Shown piece by piece: positions 9,609-20,936 of a DNA stretch of 64,000 nt. Made by a program: the position numbers and the translations under genes. The DNA is from Neurospora tetrasperma FGSC 2508. Taxonomy: Eukaryota; Ascomycota; Sordariomycetes; Sordariales; Sordariaceae. Below the pieces are notes generated by a model. The model saw only the letters and a program-made list of their open reading frames with translations. It did not search any database and was not told the DNA's origin. Numbering within the stretch: position 1 is the stretch's first letter; each line of letters begins with the position of its first letter. The stretch is from contig NW_009799103.1 in NCBI RefSeq assembly GCF_000213175.1, forward strand, positions 3,623,921 through 3,687,920. Reading direction: 5' to 3'.

Positions 9609-12086
9609 TTACACTATCTCGTATACATAGAACCCATTGCCTTCATCTTGTCCCAAATTCTCGTCCGGGTTGTCGCTCTCCCGATTGTATTGCGCTGCTG
9701 TTTCCAAGTAGTCAAGGAACTTCGCAAGATTGAGGTACTGCTCAGGCTCAAGCTCAGGAGAGTAACGGTCTTTCAGCTTGGTATTCAATGGGCCGTTTAG
9801 ATACGGATCAGATCTCAGTAAGCTCATCCTCTCTTCCTCAAGCCCACAAATCAGGCTTAAAGAAAGTCGATCGATGCTAGAGGTATCGAACATCAATCTC
9901 TCAAACAGGGCATCATAGAGACCCAAGTGGTCCTGGTTCGCGAGATCAATCTCTTGAAACATCTTGAACACTCCCAGTCTTTCGAATTTTCCTTTCCTCA
10001 ACGGAGATGTCAGCGCGGGCCTCAAAAATAGTCCCTCAAGGTGCCAAGATGGCCACTTGTTGAACTTAACTTGGAGAGGCGCAAGGTAAATAATCCCTGA
10101 CTTATGGGATTCTTGTTCATCCCACGACAGTTCCAGATCTGGTAGTAAAGCCCGCATACCACCCAGATCGCATCTCCACTCTGGTTGCAAAGTCGTGTTG
10201 ATCGCAGGACAACTAGCTCGTAACAATGGGCCTCTAATCCTGACCATTCCGCCACTCAGTACTTGGCCAAACAAGTGTGTTGGTGTGACTGGAGAGACTA
10301 TAGCCTCTAAGACTTCAGCAAGGCTGTCCATCTCCTGTTTCACGTAGCTCCATATCCTAGGTAATTCACATTTGGCGCTCAATGAAGCCCAAGACCAGGA
10401 AGGAGCTATATCAGTATTTCGTCCTTTGCTCTGTTTAACATCCAGACATTTCCACAAAAGGCTCCCTCGAAGACGGTAGGACCATAGGCCGGCAAGGTAG
10501 GTAACGCCATCCCATCCATTGCGCAAATGCTCTGCGAGACCCGAGATGGCCACAAGTTTGTCTGACTGCTTGGTAAGTTTCCTACCGGAGTAGTCACTGA
10601 CCAGCGATGCCCAGGCCTCCAGTCGTTGAGCGTCAAGAAGCCGCTCGCGTTTAAATAACTCCATTGGAGGAGAATTAACCACCCCACTCCCTGAACGCGC
10701 CCATGGGACTGAATCTGGAAAGAATTCGCTTGTTTTGCTCATAGAGCAATCCCAGTACAGCTCCTGTCGCCCAGAAATAAGGGTACGGCGCGGCAAGATT
10801 TGCTCTTGGAAAACCCAGCCTCTTGTATATAGAATAGGTGTATCTCTTATATTATACGAGCGCTGCCCCTGTGCTAGGATGATGTTCGGAGCTAGCTTTA
10901 TGGCACAGGGTACGAATGATAGGGGGTGCCTTGGGAAGAAGAAGCCTCCGCTGGAGTTTGGCGACACAGCGGCGGCTAGATTGAGGTACGTGTTCTGGTA
11001 AACAAAACGCATCTTGGCAGATTCTGCTTCCCAGTCGTCAAACGAGTCTTGAATGATACACAGGGAGTCGATCCACAAGAACTGTACGTTCAGCCTTTGA
11101 GTTAGTAGAATTGCATCCTGGAAAGTCCTTGGTAACTCGTCGAGCGCGAACCCCTTCAACCGGGAGGCATAGTTGTCCAGGAGAAGACGAGCCGGTACTG
11201 AATCGCCCCAGCAATGACTTAGTGTCATGTATCTTTGCTTCTGAAAGTCCATTCCGGTAGTTTCTGTAAGCTTAACCGTACGGCTGCTCCTACATCCTAC
11301 ATCAAGGAACCGGGCAGGATATTTCCCTTGTGAGTTCTCATTGACAACCTTGTTGCATAATGGATGGTTGGACAGACAGTTCTCAACCCACCGGAGTGCT
11401 TGATCTAAGCTTGCTTCGCTCCCCGTGTTTAGACTGGTTGTTAAAGCACCAACCCGATGAACTGAAGAAAGAAGCCCATCAGTAAGGTTTGCTACGTTAA
11501 GGGATGCCTACTAGGTAGATATGGGACACAGCTTATCAAACTGTTCCTGATGATGAAGCAATCGATAGTATTCCCAAGTGGTACGCACAATGAGCTTACC
11601 ATCTTCACCCACAACATCGAGATGTAGATGAATATCCTCCTCACCAGACTTATTTTGGCTGATCCAAATATACCCGGAAAGCAACACATTTTTATCGCCT
11701 CCGGTAGTTGATGTGTCGATGGCGGGTTCGATCTCTATCCCTAAAAACATTCCTCGCGACACGACAGGTTGTAGAGATGAGTGAACTTGCTCATCGGGCT
11801 TCATGTCTCGGCCTGTGGTGAAGTGGGCGCTTTCGGACACTAAAACTTGAGCAGCCAAAGAACAACAAAAATGGCATTCACCCTTCGATGCCGAGTTGAA
11901 CAATTCTTTCAAGGTGCCAAAGGGCACATTATCTGTGTCCAGACGGTCATAATCACGGGCAATCTTGACACGTTGATATGCAAGCGCGATGCTCTCGAAC
12001 ATGCTGTCGCATCTTTCGCAAAAACGATTGAACGCCTTCTCTGAAAGGTGTAGGTCGCCCGACGGTGTCGTATAAGTGAGAGGCAT
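9609..12086 (-). CDS. HET-domain protein (heterokaryon incompatibility family)
   Basis: The proposed exons are 12086-11600 and 11491-9609, joined across a 108-nt intron with a GTAAGC donor and CGTAG acceptor (789 aa). The N-terminal part, with FCERC, DYDRLDTDNVPFGTL and GECHFCCSL, matches the leader usual in fungal HET proteins. The linker ends in LRWVENCLSNHPLC. The HET domain begins at RYMTLSHCWG (about residue 250) and includes LPRTFQDAI, LWIDSLCIIQDS, YLNLAA and YTRGWVFQEQILPRR. The long C-terminal region has no motif I recognise. HET proteins trigger programmed cell death after fusion of genetically different hyphae; partner and specificity are unknown. The intron is the weak point: it holds the only two in-frame stops between the halves, yet its sequence could also pass as coding, so a broken allele or two separate frames (12086-11511 and 11252-9609) remain possible. 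Confidence 0.8.
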
Positions 12087-14335
12087 CTTGGTTCCCTGAG
12101 AGCGGTCAGGTCGTGAAAAATCGATGGCGCTGTTCGGATGTCGAGTGTTGACGAGATCTTGGTCGCTCTGGAGAAGGCATCAAGAAGTGGTCAAGTGAGA
12201 ATGAAAGCGGGGTAATGGCAAGTTGAGGCTGAGATAACAAGCGGAAGTTTAATCTCTAGTTGGCTACTAACAGCCCTTCGGAAAAAGGCCATTGCAAAGT
12301 GTTTGGCCATTAACTGCATATGCAGGTCTCTTCAAGGTGGTTGTAGACCGGCGAATGGCTGGTTCGTGATTGCCATTCATCATGGAATCACACTGCCACA
12401 AAAACTTTCGGGAAAGAGCCAATGAAATCGAATCTCTGCAGGCAGCAGCAAAACGACTCACGGGCTTTATGCCCCCCCTGGAACTGCGCTGATGATGAAC
12501 CAAACTTCAAGTCACCATCTCCCACGTCCTGCCAACGAAACCGCTGAATCCCAATCCATGTTATTTACCAGGACTGAGCCTTGAATATGGGTAAGGTGAG
12601 AAGTCGATATCCGCAAGTCAATGTATGTCTAGGAACGGGATCCCACAGACCGAGTGCAACCAGTTGTTGGTGCCAATGCCAGGGTTCGTTTGAGGTCAGA
12701 GGGTGGTTGATTGGAGAAGGAGGAAGACTACCTCCAAAACAAAAAAGGCCCAGAAAGACAACTAGACACAATCCCGCTAACAACTAGAATACCATTGCAC
12801 CTTCCACGAGCCTCTTGAACCCATGCAGCCTCCAGAAGACGAAATCGTGCCTTCAGTCGCCCACCTATAAATCAAAATGAGCTACCTGACCACCGAAATT
12901 GGCTGCCTGACTCATACCTCATACCGAAGCATAACAGAGGATCAAACCCAATCGTGTTAGTATGTGTCCAATGACCAAGACGGAGACGTGGCGCAGTGGT
13001 ACCACTACCACTAGACAGTCAGGCGTCCACTCTTGTTTGTTATTCACAGGTGTCTCGTTTGTGCCATTATGCTATCACCGTACAACATCTAACCTGCGAC
13101 GGACCGCATGGCTTTGCTACCTGCTATCGGCCTTTTCTGGAACACTGCTTGACAGGGCAACATCAGTGCCAGCAAACACTTCGGCAACGATGTGTCACCA
13201 GAAGGACCAGACCAGACTTCGCTCGACTCAATGATGACAGGAAGTGTATCGACACAATTCCAGACCAAGAACACGGACATGACACACCGCTGACAGTGTC
13301 ACTCTCAGGCACCACATAGCATCTACCTCACCGGTTTGCCAACATCCTGAAGAGTGTCACATGTACAAACAATCCGGCTAGAGGGATAAGTACCTCTACT
13401 AGGCAACATTGATCATGGCCTTCTCAAGCGAGAGGATACACACTGCTTTACAAGTGAGCCCACCACGGCATTTGTCGAAGGAACCACATGTGAAGAACAT
13501 GTTTGGTGCCAAGGTAGCACGAAAGCGGTAACGGCATGCATCTGGGTTTCGCAATGGTGTCCGGCTCTCGGGGGGCTCTGCTGTTCATCAACCTTTGAAA
13601 GAGGACGTGATGGAGAAAAAAAAAAAAAAAAAAAAAAAAAAGAGACACACACCAGCACCCTTAAACATCACCTCCCCCATTTGCATGCAGCTTGGACTAT
13701 AAGCCAGACCTGGACCCCTACCAAGCACATACGACCATACCCACTGGAAAACTCGGGATCCCGTCCGCTCTCCCATAGATAAGCCAGTGAGGGCCAGACT
13801 AGTAGTTGGGTCGGTGACGACCAGCGAATCCCTGGTGTTGTATGTTTCTCTTTTTCCTTTTCCTTTTTTTTATTTTACAAGCTGTCTTTCTCTCGCTTTC
13901 TGCGCACTCTGTGACCTCTGTGAGACTGGAGTATGCCTCGCCTTTGTGCATATTTAAGGTTGAGCCGCATGGTTTCAACACTTCTACTGAATAGCCAAGC
14001 ATCTCTGTCCCCGTCGTGACTCCTGGTTGCACATGTGGTTACGTCCCCAACTCATATCTGTGGCTTGGGTAGGTAGGTATGGCATCACAGTGTTTGATAT
14101 GTCGTGGTGGTAACGAACTCGGGAAAAAATCATTGAAGGCGTCCGTCAGTGGAAGTACAATAGTCTCTTGAAGAACGAGACCACAGCTGATCATATTCCT
14201 TGCCCTAATCTTGGTTCAAGATGCCACCCCAATATCTGAGCTTGGTGTTTCCAGCTTGGAATTCATCCATCCTCCACTCCTGCGATAACATCATCCAACT
14301 TCCATTTTATTCCTCACAAAGCTCAAGGATAGCAA
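12087..14335. other. Intergenic, homopolymer-bearing, no gene seen
   Basis: This 2.2-kb region contains the HET gene promoter, a 26-nt poly(A) run and short frames of ordinary composition. I see no tRNA, transposon or confident exon. An ATG frame at 14221 (+, 78 codons) overlaps the next doubtful gene in another frame and is not supported. Confidence 0.4.
13616..13641 (+). repeat. Poly(A) tract, 26 nt
   Basis: An uninterrupted run of 26 A on the plus strand in non-coding DNA. It could be a nucleosome-excluding element or a plain slippage product; the sequence alone does not decide. Confidence 0.95.
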
Positions 14336-15338
14336 ATGCCAGGAACCCGCCGCTACCCCCCGGAACGAATACGCTACGCCACCTACATCTGGCCAGCAGA
14401 TTGGCAGCCAGCAGAAACAACATCAACCTCAGCATCAACCTCAATAACATCATCTGATCACTACAACCTACAGCAGCAGCAGCAGCAACAACAAATCTGC
14501 GCCTGCTGCATCCCCTCCTCATACTACTACGTACCCCCCAGCCCCGAAGCTTTCCAACGCCACCGTTTCGTTCTCTCTCGTTGCGAACAGCTCGATCCTT
14601 CGCTTCTTCATCGTCACGGCTACAGCCAACTCATAAGCGACGCGACGAGCGTAGTTCTCTGGGCGATTTGGACACACCTCGTTTATGATGCAGAGTTGGT
14701 GTACATGAGCGTCGATTATTTTTGCTGGTTGGTTGATTGGTTGTTGTGGAGGGTTTATGGTTCGTTTCAATTTTCTTCCCCCCCCCCCCCCCCCCCGCCG
14801 CACGGGTTCTTCATCATGTCCTCCATTGCTGCTGCTACTGCAACAAGAGTCATTGTAAAGATCTTAGAGGTAACGATGTTATGACATGACATGATGACCT
14901 GACCAGAACGAGAAAAAAAAAACAGTCCCAACAGAACCCTTCCCCTTCACCTCCCACCCACCCACCAAAACCGGCCCTCCCTACAGCGACGTAGTTCAGT
15001 ACTTCCTCTGTCGCGCTGACGGATTGCAGTGTCTGGAGGGTATTTTTGCCACCAGTATGAATGAGTTTATGAACTGCAGTAATCGGTACCACACCCGATG
15101 GAAGATGCAGCACGCTATTCAGAATATCTTTAACGGAGGACAGGTTTCCTATGGTGGGAATTGTGTCTGCGGACTTGGGTTGCCGCTGGTGGCTTCGTGT
15201 GCGTGTTTAGAGGTACCCTGGCCTGTTATGACTTGTAGGACGAGGGACATGGAGCCGGTTGTGATGGTGAGGGTTGAGGAGAGGACGAAGTGGAAGAAGA
15301 AGAAGAAAGTTAAGGAGTCGGGGTGTTTGGTTATGTAA
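14336..15338 (+). CDS. Doubtful two-exon gene of unknown function
   Basis: An ATG frame of 182 codons starts at 14336. It carries a CAG-encoded glutamine run, a Cys/Tyr/Pro segment and a tryptophan-rich hydrophobic stretch (LWAIWTHLVY, YFCWLVDWLLW). A second exon-like block reads DVVQYFLCRADGLQ onwards with several Cys, then a Lys-rich tail ending at 15338. Joining 14336-14877 to 14987-15338 with a GTTATG donor keeps one frame (297 aa). A better-looking donor, GTAACG at 14870, with CTGAC branch and CAACAG acceptor gives the wrong frame. A third frame (about 14490-14630) is Ser/Thr/Pro-rich and could be the true first exon instead. I do not recognise a family. Confidence 0.3.
14778..14796 (+). 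repeat. Poly(C) tract, 19 nt
   Basis: A run of 19 C inside the doubtful 14336-15338 gene, where it would encode prolines. Homopolymers of this length are prone to sequencing and replication slippage, so the frame downstream of it deserves caution. Confidence 0.9.
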
Positions 15339-16171
15339 TGGAGAAGTCACAAGCCGCTGTTTCTTGTAGGGTAGGCAGATAGTGGAAGGGGACGAAAGGC
15401 TTCAGATTGAAGGGGTCACTTCCCTTTAGGTACGATGCTTGAGGAGGAACATGAGCCTTTAGGGTGCAACTGGGGCCCAGTGGAACTTCTGAAGAAGCGG
15501 ATAACTATGGTGGCGGGCGCGCGTGGCCATATTCTGGGTGCTTAAGTGGTAGGTAGTAACCTCGACGGCGTGTGTGGTGGTTATGATCGTGGAGGAGTTC
15601 CACCTGGAATGGAAAGAAGCAATGGTACTTCAAAGATAATGTGAACATGCTTATAGCGACGGAAAGAGGACGTGTAGTTCAAAGCAAGTATGTACAGGGT
15701 AAACGTGATCTTAGATGAGAAAAAGAGACAGTAAGTCAACAGTAACTTCATTACACACTATCATTAACAGCTACCCAACTACGTAACTTGACGGGCGGAT
15801 ACATGGTTAACCGACAAGGTACTAGACCAGGCGAGTAGTAACAAAGTCTTTCTGAAGTCGTGTACACGAGGCGCGAGAAACCCAAAGCTGATTAAGTCCC
15901 TGCCCCGCCAATCCCCCCTCCTCCTCTCCATAAGTGTCCCTGTTGTAAGCATTTGATTTTCCCCAGAAACACCGCAACATCAATCCGTGTGCTTGCAAAT
16001 GCATAGGTAGTTTTGCCATTGCCAACGACATGACACTTGCCCGTACTCATACACCACCTACTCTCCCCCCTTCCCAATTTTCGCTTCGCCTCGAATCGTG
16101 CTCATCATCCGTGTTCTTTTTTTTTCTTTTCCCTCTCCATTCAACAAAGGAAAGAAAAAGAGAAAATCAGA
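15339..16171. other. Intergenic, no gene seen
   Basis: Both sides should be 3' flanks if the doubtful gene on the left is real. Only short frames without motifs are present. Confidence 0.4.
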
Positions 16172-18008
16172 TCAGAACCCCCACGAATCCGGTCTATCCC
16201 GCCAATTCGACGGACCCGCCTGCCCTTCCCTCGGCGCCATCGACGACATCTGCGTCGACAACCCCGACTGTCTCATCGGCATCGGCATAGGCTGCAACGG
16301 CTGAAACTGCATCGCCTGACTATGCGACGTGCTCGGCGGCAACGCCCAGGACGCGGTACTATTGCTGCAGGCAGTAGAAGGCGGCAGCATGGAGGCGGAA
16401 AAGATGCCGCTGCTAGCAATACTGACGCCGCCGAGCGATTCGACGCTGTTGCCGCGCGAGTGGTGGGAGTGCGTCGGCGAGGGGGGTTGCGGGAAGTAAT
16501 CGGACATGCTGGTGGACACGCGTTCGAACATGCTGTGACGGTTTTCATTGGGCGTCGGGGACCTGAGGCCGTGAGCCGTGTCGAGGCCGGGCGGTGGGAT
16601 GGCTTTGGTAGGGGCGCGGCTGGCGGTGGGGTTGGGTTGCGTGACGGGGGCGGGCAGGATGGTGCCGTAGTTGACGTTCTTCCCTTTCTCGGTCATGGTG
16701 GGTGATGATGGCTCCTCGTCCTCGAGCAGCAGGCCTTTGCCCATCGAGGATCGCTTCTTGTCACGCTTCGTGTAGGCGGCTACTTTCAGGGGGGTGTACT
16801 TGATGAGGAAGTTCTGGACGCGGGCGTTGCGGCGGTATTTGTAGAGGAGAAGGAACAGAACAAAGAAGAGGACCACAATGGCTGGGGGAGATGAATGTTA
16901 GTGATAAGTTCTTGGGGAGTAATGGCTGATGGTCTGACTTACTGATGACACCACCGGCAATACCAGATACAAGACCCGTGCTGCTGGTATTAGGCGAGTC
17001 CCCAGTGGGACTGTCGCTATTTCCTGTGGTAGAACCTCCACCCGCTGGCGTGTGAGTTGAGCCGGGGGTAGGATAAAGGTCTGGGTTGCCCCGTGAGGGG
17101 TCATCAGATCCAGATGCTTGCCCAGGGATGGTGCTTTCTACTGATGGGATGCTTGTTGGAGTGCCTGCGGCGATCCATGCAGTGGAGAGCGTAGTAGAAA
17201 TGGCTTGGCCGTTATGTTGGATTGCTGAGTTATAGGAGGTGGCCGAAGGCTGAGAACCCTGCGCCCAATTATCCCCATCCCCCGAGGTACCATCCCCAAC
17301 CGTATCTTCGCCCGACTCGGATGACTGACTCGGGACTGCCATTGGGGCGGCGAGAACAACGTTCCCAGGAAAAAATGCATTCCCATCAAAGCTGGCTGAG
17401 GTAGCCGTGGGCTGTACTGCAGTCGTATCCGAAGTCATGCTCGGTGGTGGAACGGTGGTGCTGTTGTCGTTATCAGATCCGACAGGTCCCGTGGCTCCCT
17501 TGCCAGAGTTGGATCCATCATTCCCCGCATTTCCGGCGTTACCCTTATCCGCACCATTCGAACCAGGGCCACTTCCTGATCCGTTGCCTTGTCCAGATCC
17601 TTCACCCGATTTAGTTCCAGGATTCGATCCTGATCCTTTTTCAGCTCCCTTCGTTGGCTGCGGCGTGATGCTGGCTGACGAGGGCTTCACGACTGCGGGA
17701 GCAGTAGTGGCTGGCGGTGCTACCACTACCGGTGGCTGTGTCACAACGGGAGGACTCGCGGGCTGAGTCTTTGTTGCGGCTGGAGGTGGTGCTATAACTG
17801 CAGGAGGTGAAGTTGCGGCTGGTGCCGGTGTTGTCGTCGGCGTTGTTGTCGGCGTTGTTGACTGCGGCGGCGCCTCCACTGGCTCTTCTGGCGTAGGACA
17901 ACCTGGTGCCTTGGGAAAGGCCTTGCACAATGGGCTCAGAAGCTTGTCAAAGACTTCCTGGATTATCCGCTTCTCCAAGCCATGATGGAACCCATCTTGA
18001 TTGTCCAT
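16172..18008 (-). CDS. Single-span membrane protein with long Ser/Thr/Pro/Gly-rich ectodomain
   Basis: Exons are 18008-16943 and 16881-16172, separated by a 61-nt GTAAGT intron in phase 1; the product is 591 aa. Residues 1-45 are charged with two Cys (SPLCKAFPKAPGC). About 300 residues rich in Ser, Thr, Pro, Gly and Asn follow, which suits a heavily O-glycosylated stalk. The junction falls just before the membrane helix, giving SGIAGGVI then TIVVLFFVLFLLLYKYRR with a basic stop-transfer flank. The cytoplasmic tail of about 200 residues is Ser/Pro-rich, with phosphorylation-type SPTP and SPTMTEKG motifs. The layout resembles fungal wall-stress sensors (Mid2/Wsc-like) or Axl2-like proteins, but no WSC or cadherin-like domain is seen. 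No signal peptide follows the chosen ATG (aacaATGg), so either the helix acts as signal anchor or an upstream exon is missed. Confidence 0.8.
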
Positions 18009-19910
18009 TGTTTGGCTGGTCTCGGTGCCGTTCAGATCACAAAGAGTGTGATATGTGGACGTTGATTTCTCGTCGAAGTTGTCCGCTGGTCATTGGATGT
18101 GCTGATAGCGAATGTTTTGCTGCTGTCAAACGAGTGACATCCCAAACGAGTGGAGGGATCTGTTGCAGAGTGGGATGAAGTTAGGGAACAGAGAAGAGAG
18201 AAAAAGAACAGACGAGACGCATTTGGTAGCGTGGATCGGAGATCATGGACACTAGCAAGAGTTATACTAGCTCAGACGTAATGCAATCAGGTCCTGTATA
18301 GAACCCGAATCTCTCACCAGGAGTCACATCCGTTACCTCCCGAGCACAGCGTTGACGAATCATGGAAGTCGTGGGCCGGGGGAAAAGCAACGGCAGTACA
18401 GTCTTTGATGCATGGACTGCACATTGGCCTCTGTTGCTGAGCAGTTGAGCCCTGTCACTGGTATCCCTAGGTTCGGTAAAGATCGACGGAACGGCCCTTG
18501 TCAAATGGAGGTCTGTACCTGACGCTATACCCAGGGCGGGATAGCGCAATCTGCCCCCAATTTCAACCTCCCCGAGCTCCCGCTTGGCACCGATAATTCA
18601 GGGGCCACACTGGCCATGAGGCACCCCGAGCTCGACGACGACGATGCTACCCTGGACCCCAGTATCACATCCAAGTTCTTGATTATAGCCACGGCGGCAG
18701 CAGGGCAGACTCTCCGCGGTTTGAAAAGACGAATTCTGGTCGGCGAGACTGTGCAGAACAGAAAGCCCGGCGTTGCAGCGGGCTGACTTGGCTGATGAAG
18801 AGACAATTTCCGGGGGCCTTGAGTCTAGTGTACGCCAACAAGCTCCGCGCGCTAGATAACAAAAGGGACAAGGACACTTTATCCGGTCTTCTCGGCTCCT
18901 GTTTGCAACTTGGCGGTGCACTTCAAACAGTGTTTCGACTGGGATGGCATTAAGCTGCGTCGCGTGTCCTGGTCGCATTCTGCGAGGGCTTGTGGGATTG
19001 TCCGAAAGACACGACGAAGGGTAGGGCGAACAGCATTGGGCGGGAAGCGCACAGGTCATGGCAGATCCGAAGCTGATCCCATCAGTGATCCAAGGCCGAT
19101 CACGCCGTCTCAACGGGGAAAGGGTCGGCGCAGAGCACCTCGTCACCCACGCTCATTTCCGTCTCTGTATGGCACACGCTGATCTTTGACGGATAAGGCT
19201 AAGGCAGGAGCCCAAAAGAGTGAAGATACGAGGTGGAACAAAAAGAGGTTGGACGAGACAGACCGTGTCTATTGTCAGGTTTGCACGTTGCAAGTCGCTT
19301 CGAGCAATTACTGGCCTTGCCATATGTACACCACATGCAGCACAGTCTTCAAGCTCGGTTTCCCTTTGAACTGTGTTGATGCGTGGGCCACCAAGATTAT
19401 CTTGTCGTCGTCTCTTCGTCGACGCGGAGCCCGATCAGATAGATGGACAAGGTTCCTCGCTTGCATGGCCCTGCATGGCCCTGCATGGCGTTTTTCGGAG
19501 TCGATTGGGACGCTTAGGGACCCCCACTTTTACACTTGCTTGAAGGTACACTGAACTAAACATCACATTGGCTTGTTCGTCTTTCCTGGTCCGTGCTGCC
19601 GCCAAGTCCCACGTTCAGGTCGAAGTCAGTCACTTTGTGGTTTTTGACGAGGTTGAAAAAGACATCGTATCGGGTTGGGGTGAGGTCGATGCCGTGGTTG
19701 GGACAAGTGTTGTTGTTGAAGAGTTGCTGTTGGCCCCAGATTGTGGAATTGACCAACTTCGCGTATCTGGTAGACTGTAACAGGCGAAGAACCCAATGCT
19801 TCCGTCATAGTGCAGATGACGTTGTTGGCCTGCCATCCACACTATGAATAATATCGGGTATCACCCCCTTGCTCTCTCCACCTCGGTTCGACTCCGGCTG
19901 AAGCTCGCCA
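18009..19910. other. Intergenic, with one exon-like plus-strand patch
   Basis: No complete gene is seen. At about 18535-18783 (+) an open frame with coding-like composition (GTDNSGATLAMRHPELDDDD, later KFLIIATAAAGQTLRGL) is preceded by an intron-end signature (CTGAC then ACCCAG). See findings. A triplicated 11-mer tgcatggccct lies near 19465-19492. The 182-codon minus-strand frame at 18598-19146 starts at GTG and is probably a shadow. Confidence 0.35.
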
Positions 19911-20470
19911 TCACCAGGCATACACCGTTGGGGGTACTGGTACCGCATTTGATGAAGCTGACGAGGTGGAGGTGACGCTTGTCCCTGACGAACTTTGTTC
20001 TTCGGGGAGTTGCCGACGAGCCATACCGACAATCTCCCTATCACGGGTCACCATCACACCCAGGAAATTTGATAACCACATGACTTGGTAGTCAGGGCTG
20101 GGAATAGTGACGCTAGGTCAGTGGGTGAAACGCTCAGAAAACCAAAGATCTTTTTTCGGACATACCCGTCTTCACCCAAGTTTGCCGAGGTCCATTGGGG
20201 AGCTTCGACTTGGTCAAAACCACGATTTACCCGTACGTAGCAGCGTTCGGCAAGGAAGTAGACGGCAATGATGATTAAAACGCAGGGGAAGAGAGCGCCC
20301 ATAATGTTCCATGATGATTGAAGCGAGGGCGGTTTGGACCTTGTGCTCAAGATGTCTGTTTGAGGAGAACGGTTCGGTAGGGCCAAGGCCAAGGTCAAGC
20401 TGGACCACAAACAGCTGGCAACGAGGATTCGGGTGGTGATAAGTGAGGGCATTTTCTTGTCGTACTTCAT
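19911..20470 (-). CDS. Small single-span membrane protein with signal peptide
   Basis: Exons are 20470-20166 and 20097-19911. The 68-nt intron is textbook for this genome: GTATGT donor, CACTGACC branch, TTCCCAG acceptor, phase 2. The product is 163 aa. A signal peptide is likely at the N-terminus (ILVASCLWSSLTLALA, then PNRSP). A membrane helix follows (MGALFPCVLIIIAVYFLA, about residues 57-74), then a basic flank. The cytosolic part has WTSANLGEDG before the junction and a Ser/Thr-rich tail ending VPVPPTVYAW after it. The intron removes an otherwise open 138-codon frame; splicing is preferred because all three signals are present and the downstream frame is open and biased. The topology is type I. 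I do not recognise a family. It lies next to another small membrane protein in the same orientation. Confidence 0.65.
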
Positions 20471-20660
20471 TGGGTTATTTCGATGAGCAAGTGTTGGATG
20501 GGATCCAGCTGAGCAGAAAGGGTGTTAAAGGCTTCTCTCCCTTCTCTTTTCTTTGAAGGTTTGTGACCACAGCCGCGGAAAAATTAAGATAGCAGCTGAC
20601 GGTATGTAGGCCAGATAAACACTCGTCTATCCATCCGTACAACCGTATGAGAATGAGAGC

Positions 20661-20936
20661 TTATTGATGGGGGTTCACAGACGGCGAGTACCCAGCCATC
20701 TGTATTGAGCTCGAGTCTCCCTGTGTTTCGTCAAAGGAAATGCCGCTGAGTTGTGAAAGGGGGGGAACCGAGGATAGCACAATGTTTGAACTATGTAAGA
20801 CGAGCAGTTCAGCGTCCGTTGTCATGAGGACCAGGAAGAGTATCGAAGCCAGAGGTACTACCAACGCACACAAGGGGCGCTTCTCGAGGCAGGTGGTGAG
20901 ACAAAGTGCGCCTGTATCGTGGACGTCTGTCGCCAT
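20661..20936 (-). CDS. Possible small membrane protein, 91 aa
   Basis: The ATG at 20936-20934 has a strong context (gacaATGgcg) and a short A/T-rich leader. The product has about 18 N-terminal residues with three Cys, then a hydrophobic helix (CALVVPLASILFLVLM), a second moderately hydrophobic patch (LLVLHSSNIVL) and a polar tail (FDETQGDSSS). No family is recognised. The frame also continues upstream of the ATG. It lies 190 bp from the 163-aa membrane protein on the same strand; whether they are related or co-regulated cannot be told. Confidence 0.45.
   Translation of the reverse strand: MATDVHDTGALCLTTCLEKRPLCALVVPLASILFLVLMTTDAELLVLHSSNIVLSSVPPLSQLSGISFDETQGDSSSIQMAGYSPSVNPHQ

Noticed and set aside
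12990-13020. tRNA-like GGCGCAGTGGTA motif
   Set aside because: It resembles an A box, but no acceptor, anticodon or T arm can be folded around it.
18598-19146. 182-codon minus-strand open frame
   Set aside because: Starts at GTG, Cys/Pro/Arg-rich chance composition, and overlaps plus-strand patches that look more like coding.
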